From the NCBI RefSeq assembly GCF_001562255.1, contig NZ_CP014301.1, forward strand, positions 4,743,501 to 4,807,500: a stretch of 64,000 bases of DNA. Reading direction: 5' to 3'. Shown here piece by piece: positions 18,210 to 26,028 of this stretch; position 1 is the first letter of the stretch, and each line of letters begins with the position of its first letter. The DNA is from Bosea sp. PAMC 26642 (GTDB lineage Bacteria > Pseudomonadota > Alphaproteobacteria > Rhizobiales > Beijerinckiaceae). The notes beneath the pieces were generated by a model. The model made no database searches and was not told the DNA's origin. It saw only the letters and a program-made list of their open reading frames with translations. The translations under genes and the position numbers were made by a program.

Positions 18210-18878
18210 TCAGGCCTTGGCGAGCTTGCCCTCCACGAAGGCGGTGGCGCCGGAAATGTCGGGCAGCTTCTCGCCCTTGCGCAGGCGCTCGAGCAGGACG
18301 ATCTCGCGCTCCTGCATTGCGATCGCAATCTTGGCGGAAGCCTCGGCCGTGGCACGCTTCAGGACCACGACGCCGCTCTCGTCACAGAGCACGGCATCGC
18401 CGGGTTCGATCGTCTGGCCGCCGACGCTGACGGGCACGTTGATCGCGCCTTCCGTGCCGAGGATCTTGGTGGTGATCGGCGAGGGGCCGCGGCACCACAT
18501 CGGCATGTCGGTCTTGACGATCTCGGAGAAGTCGGTCGCTGGGCCGTCGATCACGCCTGCGGTGACGCCGGCATTCTTCATCGCGTGGGTGATGACGCCG
18601 CCCCAGCAGGCATGCTTGTCATCGCCGCAGCGGTCGATCACGACGACGTCGCCCGGCCGGACCAGTTTGGTCAGGTAGTGCAGTGCCGTGGAATCCGCAT
18701 GCGGGATGCGCACGGTCACGGCCGTGCCGGCGACGCGCTTGCTCGGCAGCACGGCGCGGATCTCGCGATCGACGAAGCCCGAATGCAGCACATGGCCGAT
18801 GGTCGCAACCTCGCATTGCTCCAGCAGCGCGACGAGATCCGGCGAGATCTGCTCGGGCATTTCATTGACGATGAACAT
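18210..18878 (-). CDS. RraA / HMG-CHA aldolase family protein, catalytic arginine missing
   Basis: 222 residues from ATG 18878. The family includes 4-hydroxy-4-methyl-2-oxoglutarate aldolase, oxaloacetate decarboxylases and the RNase E inhibitor RraA. The fold core is visible: VRPGDVVVIDRCGDDKHACWGG, then GVTAGVIDGPATDFSEI. In aldolases the second motif reads DGxxRD with catalytic Arg-Asp; here it is DGPATD (Thr115, Asp116), so the arginine is lost and aldolase chemistry is doubtful. It lies 14 bases after the nitrilase gene and 61 before the binding protein. It may be an enzyme of the cyclic-amide route with altered chemistry, or a regulator. Confidence 0.8.
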   Translation of the reverse strand: MFIVNEMPEQISPDLVALLEQCEVATIGHVLHSGFVDREIRAVLPSKRVAGTAVTVRIPHADSTALHYLTKLVRPGDVVVIDRCGDDKHACWGGVITHAMKNAGVTAGVIDGPATDFSEIVKTDMPMWCRGPSPITTKILGTEGAINVPVSVGGQTIEPGDAVLCDESGVVVLKRATAEASAKIAIAMQEREIVLLERLRKGEKLPDISGATAFVEGKLAKA

Positions 18879-18892
18879 GATGCGCTTTCCGC

Positions 18893-19699
18893 TCAGCCGA
18901 GGACGTGATGATTGGCGACGGGCACGGCAGCCCGCACCTTGGCGGTGTAGTCGAAATCGAGCCTTGCACTGGTCGTGCCGACGCCGTCCGACACTTGGGC
19001 CGTGACATGGCCCCATGGGTTGATCACCATGGAGTGGCCGTAGCAGGCGTTCTTGCCCTGCGCATGGGTCCCGGTCTGCCCCGTCGCCAGGAACCAGGTC
19101 TGCGTCTCGGCGGCGCGCGCCCGGGCGAGCAGCTCCCAATGATCCTTGCCGGTCATCAGCGTGAAGGCGGCGGGCAGGACGATGACGTCGGCGCCCGCGT
19201 CGCGCAGCTTGCGGAAGAGTTCGGGGAAGCGGATATCGTAGCAGATCGCGCAGCCGACGGTTGCGTCGCCGGCCTTGTAGGTGACGACGTCCTGGCCCCG
19301 CGAGACCATGTTGGACTCGCGGTAGCTGACTCCGCCGGGCGCATCGACGTCGAACAGGTGGATCTTGCGGTAATGCGCGATCTGCCGGCCGTCGGGACCG
19401 AAGACGATGGTGGCGTTGAAATAGTCGTCGCCGTCGCGCTCGCAGACGCTGCCGGCATGCAGCGTGATGCCGTGCTTTTCGGCAAGCCCCGACATCAGGC
19501 GATAGCTCTCGCCGTTGGGAAAGGTCTCGGCGCTGTCGCGCATCGCCGCCGGGCTGCCGTCGAGGAAGGCGTAGTACTCGGGCAGGACGATGAGATCGGG
19601 CTGCTCCTCGGCGACGACCTTCTCGATCATCGCCTTGGCCATTTTCAGGTTCGCGGACTTGTCGTCCTGCGAGTTCATCTGGACGAGCGAGACTTTCAC
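18893..19699 (-). CDS. carbon-nitrogen hydrolase (nitrilase superfamily amidase)
   Basis: Hydrolyses an amide, carbamoyl or nitrile C-N bond. 268 residues, normal for the omega-amidase/carbamoylase branch. The Glu-Lys-Cys triad is visible: LPEYY (Glu41), YRKIHLFD (Lys near 112) and CAICYDIRFPE (Cys near 152). It is the first gene of the unit running through RraA, the Pot importer, hyuAB and the Ldh2 gene. N-carbamoyl-amino-acid amidohydrolase (D-carbamoylase) belongs to this superfamily, which would match HyuAB upstream in a pathway, but length and motifs fit several amidase types. Confidence 0.88.
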   Translation of the reverse strand: MKVSLVQMNSQDDKSANLKMAKAMIEKVVAEEQPDLIVLPEYYAFLDGSPAAMRDSAETFPNGESYRLMSGLAEKHGITLHAGSVCERDGDDYFNATIVFGPDGRQIAHYRKIHLFDVDAPGGVSYRESNMVSRGQDVVTYKAGDATVGCAICYDIRFPELFRKLRDAGADVIVLPAAFTLMTGKDHWELLARARAAETQTWFLATGQTGTHAQGKNACYGHSMVINPWGHVTAQVSDGVGTTSARLDFDYTAKVRAAVPVANHHVLG

Positions 19700-19760
19700 C
19701 GGCGTTCTCCTGCGCTGCTGAAAGGAGCAGAACAGAGCCGGCGGGGGTGCGCAAACGCGA

Positions 19761-19786
19761 AATTCTTGTCCGTCTCGACAAGAATT
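19761..19786. promoter_or_regulatory. perfect 10-base inverted repeat, candidate LysR operator
   Basis: AATTCTTGTC, six bases CGTCTC, then GACAAGAATT: both arms match exactly. It lies 62 bases upstream of the nitrilase start and 46 bases beyond the LysR stop. It is AT-rich against a GC-rich background and has no following T-run on either strand, so an operator fits better than a terminator. It contains a T-N11-A core as LysR sites do. Confidence 0.55.
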
Positions 19787-19831
19787 GCTTATGAGAGCGA
19801 CAACGGCAGGGCCTGCCTGTTTTGCAGGCTC

Positions 19832-20728
19832 TCAGTCCGCCACGAAATCCGCCGCGATCTCGACGGCCATGTCGGCGAGCAGGCTGGGAAGCAGGTTGCC
19901 GGGATTATCGGTGAAGACGGCGTGAAAATGCAGCGCCGGCAGCTTCGCCTCGACATCGAGCACCCGCAACTCGCCATTGTCGAGGAATTCGCGCACCACT
20001 ACGCGCGGCAGCACGGCAATTCCGACGCCGTCGCGGATCAGCCGGGTTATCGTCGCCAGCGAATTGGAGTTGTAGACGCGCACCAGCCCCTGTCCCATTC
20101 CCGAGGTCTCGACCAGCCGCAGCACCGCCTGATGCGGCTGCGAGCCTTTGGAATAGGCAAAGATCGGGTAATCGGTCAGCTCGGCCAGCGTGAGCGGGCG
20201 GCCGTCGAGACCGAGCGTCGCAGCGCCGATCCAAAGGCAGTCGAAGCTGCACAATTCGATATTGCGGATATGGGGCGCCACCACCGGCCCCATGATCAGC
20301 CCGAGGTCGATCTGCCCGTCCTGCATCTGGCGGGCGAGATTCAGGCTGGTATCGACGTTGAGGTCGATCGTGACGTTGGGGTAGCTAGCCTTCACCCGTT
20401 CGATCAGCTTCGGCAGCCAAGCATAGACGATCGAGTCGACCGTCCCGATCATGACGCTGCCCGAGAGGGTGTTGGTGTCGCCGACGCTGCGCTCGAATTC
20501 GCCAACCATGCGTACGATCGTCTCGGCCTGCGCCAGCGCGCGTTGGCCATGCGCCGTCAGGCTGACATTGCGCAGGTCGCGCTCGAACAGCCTGACCCCG
20601 AGTTCGCGCTCCAGCGTCGCGATCCGGTTCGAGACCGCGGCCTGGGTCGTGCACAATTTCTCGGCCGCGACGGAGAAGCTGCGCAGCCTTGCGACCCAGA
20701 CGAAGGTTTCGAGGAAGCGCAGGTTCAC
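19832..20728 (-). CDS. LysR family transcriptional regulator
   Basis: 298 residues. The N-terminal winged helix is at 1-60 (MNLRFLETFVWVARLRSFSVAAEKLCTTQAAVSNRIATLE) and a periplasmic-binding-like effector domain follows from about 90. It begins 6 bases after the 2-hydroxyacid dehydrogenase gene and precedes the nitrilase unit, with the perfect inverted repeat in between; it likely controls that unit. The effector is probably an intermediate of the amide pathway (inference). Confidence 0.92.
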   Translation of the reverse strand: MNLRFLETFVWVARLRSFSVAAEKLCTTQAAVSNRIATLERELGVRLFERDLRNVSLTAHGQRALAQAETIVRMVGEFERSVGDTNTLSGSVMIGTVDSIVYAWLPKLIERVKASYPNVTIDLNVDTSLNLARQMQDGQIDLGLIMGPVVAPHIRNIELCSFDCLWIGAATLGLDGRPLTLAELTDYPIFAYSKGSQPHQAVLRLVETSGMGQGLVRVYNSNSLATITRLIRDGVGIAVLPRVVVREFLDNGELRVLDVEAKLPALHFHAVFTDNPGNLLPSLLADMAVEIAADFVAD

Positions 20729-20734
20729 GGTTTC

Positions 20735-21700
20735 TCACACCACCAGATCGCGCTCGGGCACCGGCTCGCCGCGCGAGACGCGGGCGATGTTGTCAAACAT
20801 GCGCCGCACCGTCGGCGCGAAATTGTCGGCCGCGATGGCGGCAAGATGCGGCGTCACCACGAGGTTGTCGAGCGTCAGCAATTCGCTGTCGGCCGGCAGC
20901 GGCTCGATCGAGAACACGTCCATTGCAGCGCCCGAGATCTCTCCGGTACGCAGGGCCTCGATCAGGTCGGTCTCGTTGACGACGCCGCCTCGCGCGACAT
21001 TGATCAGCATCGCGGTGCGCTTCATCGCCTTGAGGGCGGCCTTGTCGATCAGGTTGGTCGTCTCCGGCGTCAGCGGGCAATGCAGCGAGACGATGTCGGA
21101 CTGAACCAGAAGCTCGGGCAGCGACGCATGCTTGACGCCCAGCGCCGTTTCTTCCTGCGCCGAAAGCGGCGTGCGCTTGGAATACAGGATCGTGCAGCCG
21201 AAACCCTTCAGCAGCCTCGCGACATTCTGGCCGATCGCGCCGAAGCCGACGATGCCGACGGTCTTGCCCGAAAGCTGGAAGGTCTCGCCGGGCAGCCTGC
21301 CCCCGCGCCAGTCGCCCTTCTTCAGCTCTGCGTGACCAAAGGCGATGTAGCGCAGTGCCGACAGCGTCAAGCCGAGCGTGAACTCCGCCACCGGCACGGC
21401 ATTGCTGCCCGTGGTGCGCGCCACCCTGATCCCGAGTTCCTTTGCCGCGACGATATCGAGATTATCGACGCCGACGCCCCATTTGTGCAGCAGCTTGAGT
21501 TTCTTCGCTGCCCGCAGCACGTCGCCCGAGACGGCAACCTGACCGGAGATGGCGTAGTCGGCGTCCGCGATGATCTCCTTCATGTGCTCGTCGCCGCGCG
21601 CCGTGCCATGGGTCAGGACGAAACCCGGCGGCAGCAGTTCTCGTAATTTCTCGGCCCGCTCCGGGGTCGAGTAGTCGAGAAGGACGATGGTCTCGGGCAT
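20735..21700 (-). CDS. D-isomer-specific 2-hydroxyacid dehydrogenase
   Basis: NAD(P)-dependent interconversion of a 2-oxo acid and its D-2-hydroxy acid. 321 residues. The nucleotide-binding motif GFGAIG is near 152, and the catalytic Arg (NVARGG, about 232), Glu (SIEPLP, about 261) and His (TPHLAA, about 280) are present. It follows the gamma-glutamyltransferase gene by 29 bases and abuts the LysR gene. The product may feed or receive a 2-oxo acid formed by deamination of the released amino acid. Confidence 0.88.
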   Translation of the reverse strand: MPETIVLLDYSTPERAEKLRELLPPGFVLTHGTARGDEHMKEIIADADYAISGQVAVSGDVLRAAKKLKLLHKWGVGVDNLDIVAAKELGIRVARTTGSNAVPVAEFTLGLTLSALRYIAFGHAELKKGDWRGGRLPGETFQLSGKTVGIVGFGAIGQNVARLLKGFGCTILYSKRTPLSAQEETALGVKHASLPELLVQSDIVSLHCPLTPETTNLIDKAALKAMKRTAMLINVARGGVVNETDLIEALRTGEISGAAMDVFSIEPLPADSELLTLDNLVVTPHLAAIAADNFAPTVRRMFDNIARVSRGEPVPERDLVV

Positions 21701-21729
21701 GGTCGGATCCAGTATCGCGCGGAAGGGGT

Positions 21730-23400
21730 TCAGTTGGTCGAGAAGCTGACGCCGGCGCGCGCCAGCCCGCCGGAGATCGCGACCGGCGTACCGTCGGCGC
21801 GCCAGCAGGCCGCCCCCGTCAGCGTGCTGTCGGCATTGAACGCAATCGCATTCATGCCGCCAGCGACGCGTGGAGCGCGGACGACGTCATGGCCGCGCGC
21901 CGACAGTTCGGCGGCCACGGCATCGGGGATGGCGGCCTCCAGTTCGAGCACGCCGCCTTCGGTCCAGACGCGCGGCGCCTCGACGGCTTCCTGCAGGCTC
22001 ATGCCGTGGTCGATCAGGTTGACGATCGCCTGCAGCGCCGAGGGGAAGATGCGCAGCGCGCCGGGCAGGCCGAGCGCGAAGGCGAGCTTGCCGTCCCGGA
22101 GCGCCATCATGGGCGCCATCGAGGTGAAGACGCGCTTGCCCGGCGCGATCGAGAGCGCCCGGCCCGGATGCGGGTCGAAATTGTACATGTAATTATTGGT
22201 CAGCATCCCGGTGCCGGGGATCTGCGTGCAGGCGCCGAACAGCCCGTTGATCGTCTGCGTCGTGGAAACGACATTGCCGGCGGCATCTGCCACGGTGACA
22301 TGGGTCGTATCGGCCGACTCGCCGCCTGAAATCCCCGCCATCCAGCTCTTGGCGCTGCCCATCTCGATCAGCGCCCGCCGTTCGGCGGCGTATTCCTTGT
22401 CGATCAGCCTGGCCACCGGCACCGGCACGAAAGCGGGGTCGGCGGTCGCCGCCGCCCGGTCGGCGAAGGCGATCTTCAACGCTTCGGCCAGCAGGTGCAC
22501 GGCGTCCGCCGAGCCGAAGCCGAGCCCGCCGATGTCGAAGCCTTCGAGGATGTTCAGCATCTGCACGATATGCACGCCCGAGGAGGAGGGCGGCGGCGGG
22601 CCGAAGATGTCGTAGCCACGATAGCTGCCACGCACCGGCTCGCGCGTCGCGACCTTGTAGGCGGCAAGGTCGCCCTGCTCGATCAGGCCGCCATTGCCCG
22701 CCATGAAATCCGTCAGCGCCTTGCCGAGTGGCCCGACATACAGCGCGGCGGGGCCGTCCTTGGCGATCAGCCGCAGGCTTTTCGCATAGTCGCTCTGGAT
22801 CAGCCGGGCCCCTGCGGCCAGCTTCTCGCCGCCGGGCAGGAACAGCGCGGCGAGGCCGGGATCGCGCGCGAGATCGGCGGCGTTGTCGGCGATGCAGTTC
22901 GAGAGATAAGGGCTGGCGACGAAGCCGCGTTCGGCCAGTATGATCGCCGGCTGCAGCACCTCGTCCAGCGGCAGCGTGCCGAAGCGCGCCAGCGCCTCGC
23001 ACCAGCCGGCGAGCGCGCCCGGAACTGCCACCGCCTTGGGGCCGATCACGTTGAGCCGGTCGCGCACGTCGCGCGCCTTGCCGATCTGGTCGGAGACGCA
23101 GTCATACATGTCCGGCGTTGCCTTGCCGGGTGCCGTCGAGAGCCCGTCGAGCACGACATGGCGCCCGTCCGCGAGCCTGATATGCGCGACGCCGCCACCC
23201 AGGATACCGACCATCATCGGCTCGACCACGGTCAGCGCGAACAGGCAGGCCACGGCCGCGTCGATCGCATTGCCGCCGGCAAGCAGCATTTGCGAGCCGG
23301 CGGCCGAAGCGAGCGGGTGGTTGGTCACGACCATCCCGCGCGAGCCGGTCGCGGGCTGCTTCTCGCAGGCGAAGGTGGCGACGCGCGGGGCTATGGTCAT
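21730..23400 (-). CDS. gamma-glutamyltransferase family protein (copy 1), no signal peptide
   Basis: Ntn-hydrolase proenzyme that cleaves gamma-glutamyl or related N-acyl bonds after self-cleavage. 556 residues. The self-processing threonine is in SADTTHVTVAD, and downstream substrate-pocket motifs (NNYMYNFDPHPG, KRVFTSMAP) are present. The N terminus (MTIAPRVATFACEKQPATG) shows no signal peptide, unlike periplasmic GGT, so it probably acts in the cytoplasm on imported substrate. It lies between a creatininase-family gene (7 bases) and the 2-hydroxyacid dehydrogenase. A paralogue is at 37632. Cephalosporin-acylase-like acyl specificity is an alternative. Confidence 0.88.
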   Translation of the reverse strand: MTIAPRVATFACEKQPATGSRGMVVTNHPLASAAGSQMLLAGGNAIDAAVACLFALTVVEPMMVGILGGGVAHIRLADGRHVVLDGLSTAPGKATPDMYDCVSDQIGKARDVRDRLNVIGPKAVAVPGALAGWCEALARFGTLPLDEVLQPAIILAERGFVASPYLSNCIADNAADLARDPGLAALFLPGGEKLAAGARLIQSDYAKSLRLIAKDGPAALYVGPLGKALTDFMAGNGGLIEQGDLAAYKVATREPVRGSYRGYDIFGPPPPSSSGVHIVQMLNILEGFDIGGLGFGSADAVHLLAEALKIAFADRAAATADPAFVPVPVARLIDKEYAAERRALIEMGSAKSWMAGISGGESADTTHVTVADAAGNVVSTTQTINGLFGACTQIPGTGMLTNNYMYNFDPHPGRALSIAPGKRVFTSMAPMMALRDGKLAFALGLPGALRIFPSALQAIVNLIDHGMSLQEAVEAPRVWTEGGVLELEAAIPDAVAAELSARGHDVVRAPRVAGGMNAIAFNADSTLTGAACWRADGTPVAISGGLARAGVSFSTN

Positions 23401-23407
23401 GGCGTGC

Positions 23408-24235
23408 TCAGGTCGAGACCTTGGCCGCGAAATGCGCGACGAAGCGCGCGCAGATATCGGTCAGCTTTTCGGTCAGCGCGGCGCCGGTCTCCGCCGAGCA
23501 CAGCTGCGGATCGCCCTTGGCGACGCCGAGATTGTAGACCTCATCATACTCGTTGGGCATCGCAACCTCATGGCCCTCGAAGCTTGCGGTGCCGAGGCCG
23601 GTGAACTGCAGGTCGAGCAGGGGGTCCTTCTTCAGCGGCTTGCCTTCGGGGATCAGGTCCTTGCGGATCAGCTCGGGGAAGAGGTGCAGGCCGATCGAGG
23701 TCAGCGGGTCGGAGCCATGTCCGGCGACGGCAGCGGCCTTATCGGCCCCGCCGAGGATGCCCGGCAGCAGGCCGTAGCCGATGCGCCAGAGATAGAGGCT
23801 CGGCAGCACGATCTGCTCGCGCAGATAGAGCTCGCGCGCCACTTCCGAGATCGGGCCGACATTGCCGCCATGGCCGTTGATCACGACGATGCGGGTCAGC
23901 CCGTTGCGGTGGAGCGAATCGACCATCTCGGCGATGACGGTCGTGAGCGTCGCCTGTGAGATCGCGATGCCGCCGGTCATCGAGCCGAACCAGTCGGCGC
24001 CGCCGAAGGGCAGGACGGGCGCCACCAGCGTGCGCGTGCCGGCCTTGCTGGCGCGGATCGCGGCGAGCTCGGCGATCTTCTCGGCGAGCAGATAGTCGCC
24101 CATCGGCGCATGGGGACCCTGGTCCTCATGGCTGCCCATCGGCAGCAGGATGACGGGGTTGTCCTTCAGGATCTCGCGGGCTTCGCCCCCGGTGATCGTG
24201 CCCATATGGACGAGCGGGTCGGTCTTGGCAGCCAT
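23408..24235 (-). CDS. creatininase family amidohydrolase
   Basis: Family of metal-dependent cyclic amidohydrolases (creatinine, formamidopyrimidine and 3-oxo-acid amide substrates). 275 residues. The first metal motif reads GSHEDQGPHAPMGDY (35-48): Glu37, His42 and Asp47 are kept, but the His of the usual ExHGPH is Gln39, a variant that may change metal occupancy. VINGHGGN (near 119) supplies the second histidine motif. It is encoded directly after the peptide-type permeases and before gamma-glutamyltransferase, so a cyclic amide or lactam brought in by that importer is a plausible substrate. Confidence 0.85.
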   Translation of the reverse strand: MAAKTDPLVHMGTITGGEAREILKDNPVILLPMGSHEDQGPHAPMGDYLLAEKIAELAAIRASKAGTRTLVAPVLPFGGADWFGSMTGGIAISQATLTTVIAEMVDSLHRNGLTRIVVINGHGGNVGPISEVARELYLREQIVLPSLYLWRIGYGLLPGILGGADKAAAVAGHGSDPLTSIGLHLFPELIRKDLIPEGKPLKKDPLLDLQFTGLGTASFEGHEVAMPNEYDEVYNLGVAKGDPQLCSAETGAALTEKLTDICARFVAHFAAKVST

Positions 24236-24262
24236 GGTTCTGGTTCCTGGATTGGTCGGGGG

Positions 24263-25075
24263 TTAGTCGCTCGCCCGTCCGGCCGTGCGCGGATCGACGG
24301 CATCGCGTAGCGCGTCGCAGAGCAGGTTCATGGCGAGGATCGTCAGGGTCAGCGCGGCGCAGGGCCAGACCAGCAGCAGTGGCGCCTGCTCCATGGTGGC
24401 GCGCGCGCCGCGGATCATCAGGCCCCAGGACGGGGCAGGGGGCACGACGCCGAGGCCGAGGAAGGAGAGCCCGCTTTCCAGCACGACGGCGGCGGCGACC
24501 GCCAGCGAAAGCTGCACCAGCACCGGCCCGGCGATATTGGGCAGCACGGTGCGCAGCAGGATGTACCAGGTCGGTGCGCCCAGCGCCCGCACTGCCTCGA
24601 CATATTCGCGCCCGCGCACCGCCAGCACCTCGGCATGCGTCACGCGGGCAAATCCTGGCAGATACAGCACCGACAGCACGAGGATCAGCGTCGCCGCGCC
24701 GGGTCCCAGCAGGGTCACGACAAGCAGTGCCAGCAGCACCGGCGGAAAGCACAGGATTATGTCCATGCTGCGCGCCGACAGGAAGGAGACGATGCCGTGG
24801 AACCAGCCCGCGATGAGACCCAGCACCACGCCGAGCAAGCCTGCGGCGAGCGCCGAGGCGAAGGCGACGCTCAGGCTCGTCCGCGCGCCCCAGATCAGGC
24901 GCGAGAGCACGTCGCGCCCAAACTCGTCGCGGCCGAGCCAGGAGCCCGGCATCGGCCCTTGAAGGCGTCGCGCGATGTCCTGCCTCACAGGGTCGGGCAG
25001 GCCGAGCAGCGGCGCGGCGAGCGCGATGGCAATGATCAGCGCGACGAACGCTGCAGGCAGCCAGAGTCGCCTCAT
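24263..25075 (-). CDS. DppC-type ABC transporter permease (set 1)
   Basis: Inner-membrane subunit of a dipeptide/oligopeptide/nickel-type importer. 270 residues, N-terminal helix then the OppC/DppC motif EFGRDVLSRLIWGARTSL near 50-67, EAA loop EYVEAVRALGAPTWYILLR near 155. Its start overlaps the DppB stop (ATGA-type). No ATPase gene follows in this operon; the next gene is the creatininase. Confidence 0.9.
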   Translation of the reverse strand: MRRLWLPAAFVALIIAIALAAPLLGLPDPVRQDIARRLQGPMPGSWLGRDEFGRDVLSRLIWGARTSLSVAFASALAAGLLGVVLGLIAGWFHGIVSFLSARSMDIILCFPPVLLALLVVTLLGPGAATLILVLSVLYLPGFARVTHAEVLAVRGREYVEAVRALGAPTWYILLRTVLPNIAGPVLVQLSLAVAAAVVLESGLSFLGLGVVPPAPSWGLMIRGARATMEQAPLLLVWPCAALTLTILAMNLLCDALRDAVDPRTAGRASD

Positions 25076-26028
25076 CGCGCCGTGACCCTGGGATCGAGCG
25101 TCGCATGCAGCATTTCGACGATCAGGTTGATCAGCAGGAACATCACCGAGATCGTCAGCACGATTCCCACCACCATCGGATAATCGCGCGCCTCGACCGC
25201 CCGCAGCAGCGGCGTCGAGAGGCCGGGCCAGTTGAAGACGTATTCCACCAGCACGGTCCCGCCGAGCAGCGTGCCCATATGCAGGCCGAGCACGGTGATG
25301 ACAGGGTTCAGCGCGTTGCGCAGCACATGCACGAAGATCACCCGACCCGGGGCGAGGCCCTTGGCATGGGCGGTGCGGACATAGTCGTTTGCCAGCGCAT
25401 CCAGCATCGAGGCCCGCGTCATCCGGAACAGCACCGCCGCCAGCCCCTTGCCGATCGCGACCGCCGGCAGGGCGAGCAGCTTGAGGTGAAGCACGGGGTC
25501 CTGCGTGAACGCGACATAGCCGCCCGCCGGCATCAGCCTGAGCGTCTGCGCCATTAGCAGCACGAGCAGCGTGCCGACCACGAAGACGGGGATCGCCAGC
25601 AGCAGCGCCGCCACGCCCGACGCGATGCGGTCGAAGCGTCCGCCGCGATGCAGTGCGGCATAAACGCCTGCTGGCACGCCCAACGCGATGGCGAGCAGGG
25701 TTCCCGCAAAGATGATCTCCAGCGTGCGCGGCAACCGCAGCGCGATCTCGCTCAGCACGGGATAGTCATCGACCAGCGATGTTCCGAGATCGGCCCGCAG
25801 CAGCCCGCCGAGGAAGGCGCCGTACTGCACCATGATCGGCCGTTCCAGCCCGAGCTTCTCGCGCAGTTCCGCCACAGAGGCCGGATCCGGCGAGATGCCC
25901 CCGGTCGAGAGCAGCAGCTCGGCTGGATCGCCCGGCACCAGATGCAGCGCCATGAACACGATCGTGGCGACGATCCACGCCATGAACAGCGACGTCGCGA
26001 TCCGGTGCGCGAGCCAGGCGCCGGTCAT
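25072..26028 (-). CDS. DppB-type ABC transporter permease (set 1)
   Basis: 318 residues from ATG 26028 (MTGAWLAHRIATSLFMAWIV), overlapping the binding-protein stop by four bases; the longer frame to 26829 is a shadow of that gene. Typical DppB features: first helix, HLVPGDPAELLL, EAA loop DYVRTAHAKGLAPGRVIFVH near 208-227 and C-terminal LDPRVTAR. Confidence 0.9.
   Translation of the reverse strand: MTGAWLAHRIATSLFMAWIVATIVFMALHLVPGDPAELLLSTGGISPDPASVAELREKLGLERPIMVQYGAFLGGLLRADLGTSLVDDYPVLSEIALRLPRTLEIIFAGTLLAIALGVPAGVYAALHRGGRFDRIASGVAALLLAIPVFVVGTLLVLLMAQTLRLMPAGGYVAFTQDPVLHLKLLALPAVAIGKGLAAVLFRMTRASMLDALANDYVRTAHAKGLAPGRVIFVHVLRNALNPVITVLGLHMGTLLGGTVLVEYVFNWPGLSTPLLRAVEARDYPMVVGIVLTISVMFLLINLIVEMLHATLDPRVTAR

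Noticed and set aside
18905..21646. A 913-codon open frame on the plus strand
   Set aside because: Antisense to the nitrilase, LysR and 2-hydroxyacid dehydrogenase genes, all of which have full motifs; no domain in the frame.
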